From assembly GCA_001789395.1 (NCBI GenBank), contig MFZK01000013.1, positions 1 to 39,764 on the forward strand: a stretch of DNA of 39,764 bases, written 5' to 3'. The notes below the pieces were generated by a model, which saw only the letters and a program-made list of their open reading frames with translations, was not told the DNA's origin and made no database searches. This DNA is from Candidatus Roizmanbacteria bacterium RIFCSPHIGHO2_02_FULL_37_13b (GTDB taxonomy: Bacteria; Patescibacteriota; Microgenomatia; UBA1406; HO2-37-13b). Shown here piece after piece: positions 39,184-39,764 of the stretch. The position numbers were made by a program, and so were the translations under genes. Positions within the stretch are counted from its first letter, which is position 1. Each line of letters begins with the position of its first letter.

Positions 39184-39764
39184 CTATACTTTATTTAAAG
39201 CTTTCTCCAGCGCAGAAATTGCATCGGTTACACCTTCAAGCCCAACAGAATAGCGGATGAGGTTGTCAGCAATTCCGGCAGCTTTTCTTTCGTCATGCGT
39301 CATCTGTCCGTGAGTCGTGGTCGCATTATGCACCCATACGGTGTAGCTACCGCCCAAGTGTGTTACCTGGACACCAAAATCCAAATTTTCCGCAAACTTT
39401 TTGGCTTTCTCCAGTCCGCCTTTAATATTAAAAGATAAAAGATGTCCGTAAGCATTTGTGCCGTCTGGCAGTTTCATCAATCTTTTGGCAATTTTATGCT
39501 GTGGATGAGAAATTAACCCCGGGTAATTAACTTTTTCAATCTTTGGATGTTTCTCCAAATATTTAGCAATATTCATGGCATTTTCCGATACTTGTTTTAC
39601 TCGAAGCCGAAGCGTAATCAGTTCATCCCAGATAATTTGGGCATTAAAAGGAGATAGGCAAGGCCCCATGTTGCGGAAATGTCCGCCTTTAACTTGATTG
39701 GCAAAATTTTCTCTCAGAGATTTAATATTAGTGGTAATTTTATCCAGTGATATCAAAGCGCCGC
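39184..39764 (-). CDS. Cys/Met-metabolism PLP-dependent enzyme, O-acetylhomoserine sulfhydrylase-like (partial)
   Basis: The frame runs off the right edge, so only the C-terminal about 193 residues are present and the PLP lysine is not seen. What is present matches the small domain of the family. FRNMGPCLSPFNAQIIWDELITLRLRVKQVSENA is followed by KIEKVNYPGL, HLLSFNIKGG, THLGGSYTVWVHNATTTHGQMT and NLIRYSVGLEGVTDAI, where the last Arg binds the substrate carboxylate. The family includes O-acetylhomoserine sulfhydrylase and cystathionine gamma-synthase/lyase. The ATTTHGQMT and long insertion style favour the sulfhydrylase, which makes homocysteine from O-acetylhomoserine and sulfide. Confidence 0.82.
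   Translation of the reverse strand, partial: GALISLDKITTNIKSLRENFANQVKGGHFRNMGPCLSPFNAQIIWDELITLRLRVKQVSENAMNIAKYLEKHPKIEKVNYPGLISHPQHKIAKRLMKLPDGTNAYGHLLSFNIKGGLEKAKKFAENLDFGVQVTHLGGSYTVWVHNATTTHGQMTHDERKAAGIADNLIRYSVGLEGVTDAISALEKALNKV

Overview
The window looks like a chromosome segment of a Candidate Phyla Radiation (Patescibacteria) bacterium, most likely from Microgenomates. This is inferred from gene content and style: low GC, compact genes, standard stop codons (TGA ends the 3984-7406 gene, so not the recoded Gracilibacteria/Absconditabacteria code), huge secreted proteins with Pro/Thr linkers, cohesin and dockerin modules, an intein in DnaB, and very few Shine-Dalgarno sites. In about ten places a good promoter sits so close to the ATG that the mRNA must be leaderless or nearly so. 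I used this to correct several start codons.

Layout. 1-1260: the end of a PlsC-type acyltransferase and a first REP-associated transposase (RAYT). 1332-7406: cell-surface genes (cohesin protein, VPSAG-sorted protein, small membrane protein, dockerin-bearing metallophosphoesterase). 7376-8232: a methyltransferase and tRNA-Thr(GGT). 8425-16790: two large surface proteins sharing an ALEYGT motif, a SpoU methylase, and a TrbL/VirB6-like membrane protein with a very long cytoplasmic tail. 17015-23327: an M24 peptidase, an UlaG-like hydrolase in an operon with intein-split dnaB, a membrane-anchored methyltransferase and an MFS transporter. 23407-25495: a LysM protein, tRNA-Leu(CAA), a 680-base non-coding stretch with candidate structured RNAs, and a Tat-signal protein. 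25522-31942: an EamA transporter, RAYT 2, a CodA-like amidohydrolase, and a giant vWA-dockerin protein. 31922-35296: two divergent genes that each carry a C-terminal MGS-like regulatory domain, argininosuccinate synthase and an AsnRS-like enzyme. 35317-36808: RAYT 3 and a HEPN/MNT toxin-antitoxin pair lying between 27-bp direct repeats. 37025-38452: two GC-rich genes unlike their surroundings. 38453-39183: a repeat-rich intergenic stretch with a small-RNA candidate. 39184-end: a partial Cys/Met-metabolism PLP enzyme.

How it fits together. One module is a surface assembly: a membrane-anchored cohesin protein plus two secreted dockerin proteins, which could dock as in cellulosomes but with phosphoesterase and adhesion modules instead of cellulases. 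A second is an aspartate node: the ArgG and AsnRS-like enzymes both use ATP to adenylate a substrate, both probably consume aspartate, and both carry the same kind of ligand-binding domain. A third layer is repeat biology: three RAYT genes, each bracketed by its own distinct palindrome, with one palindrome of each pair reaching into the 3' end of the neighbouring gene.
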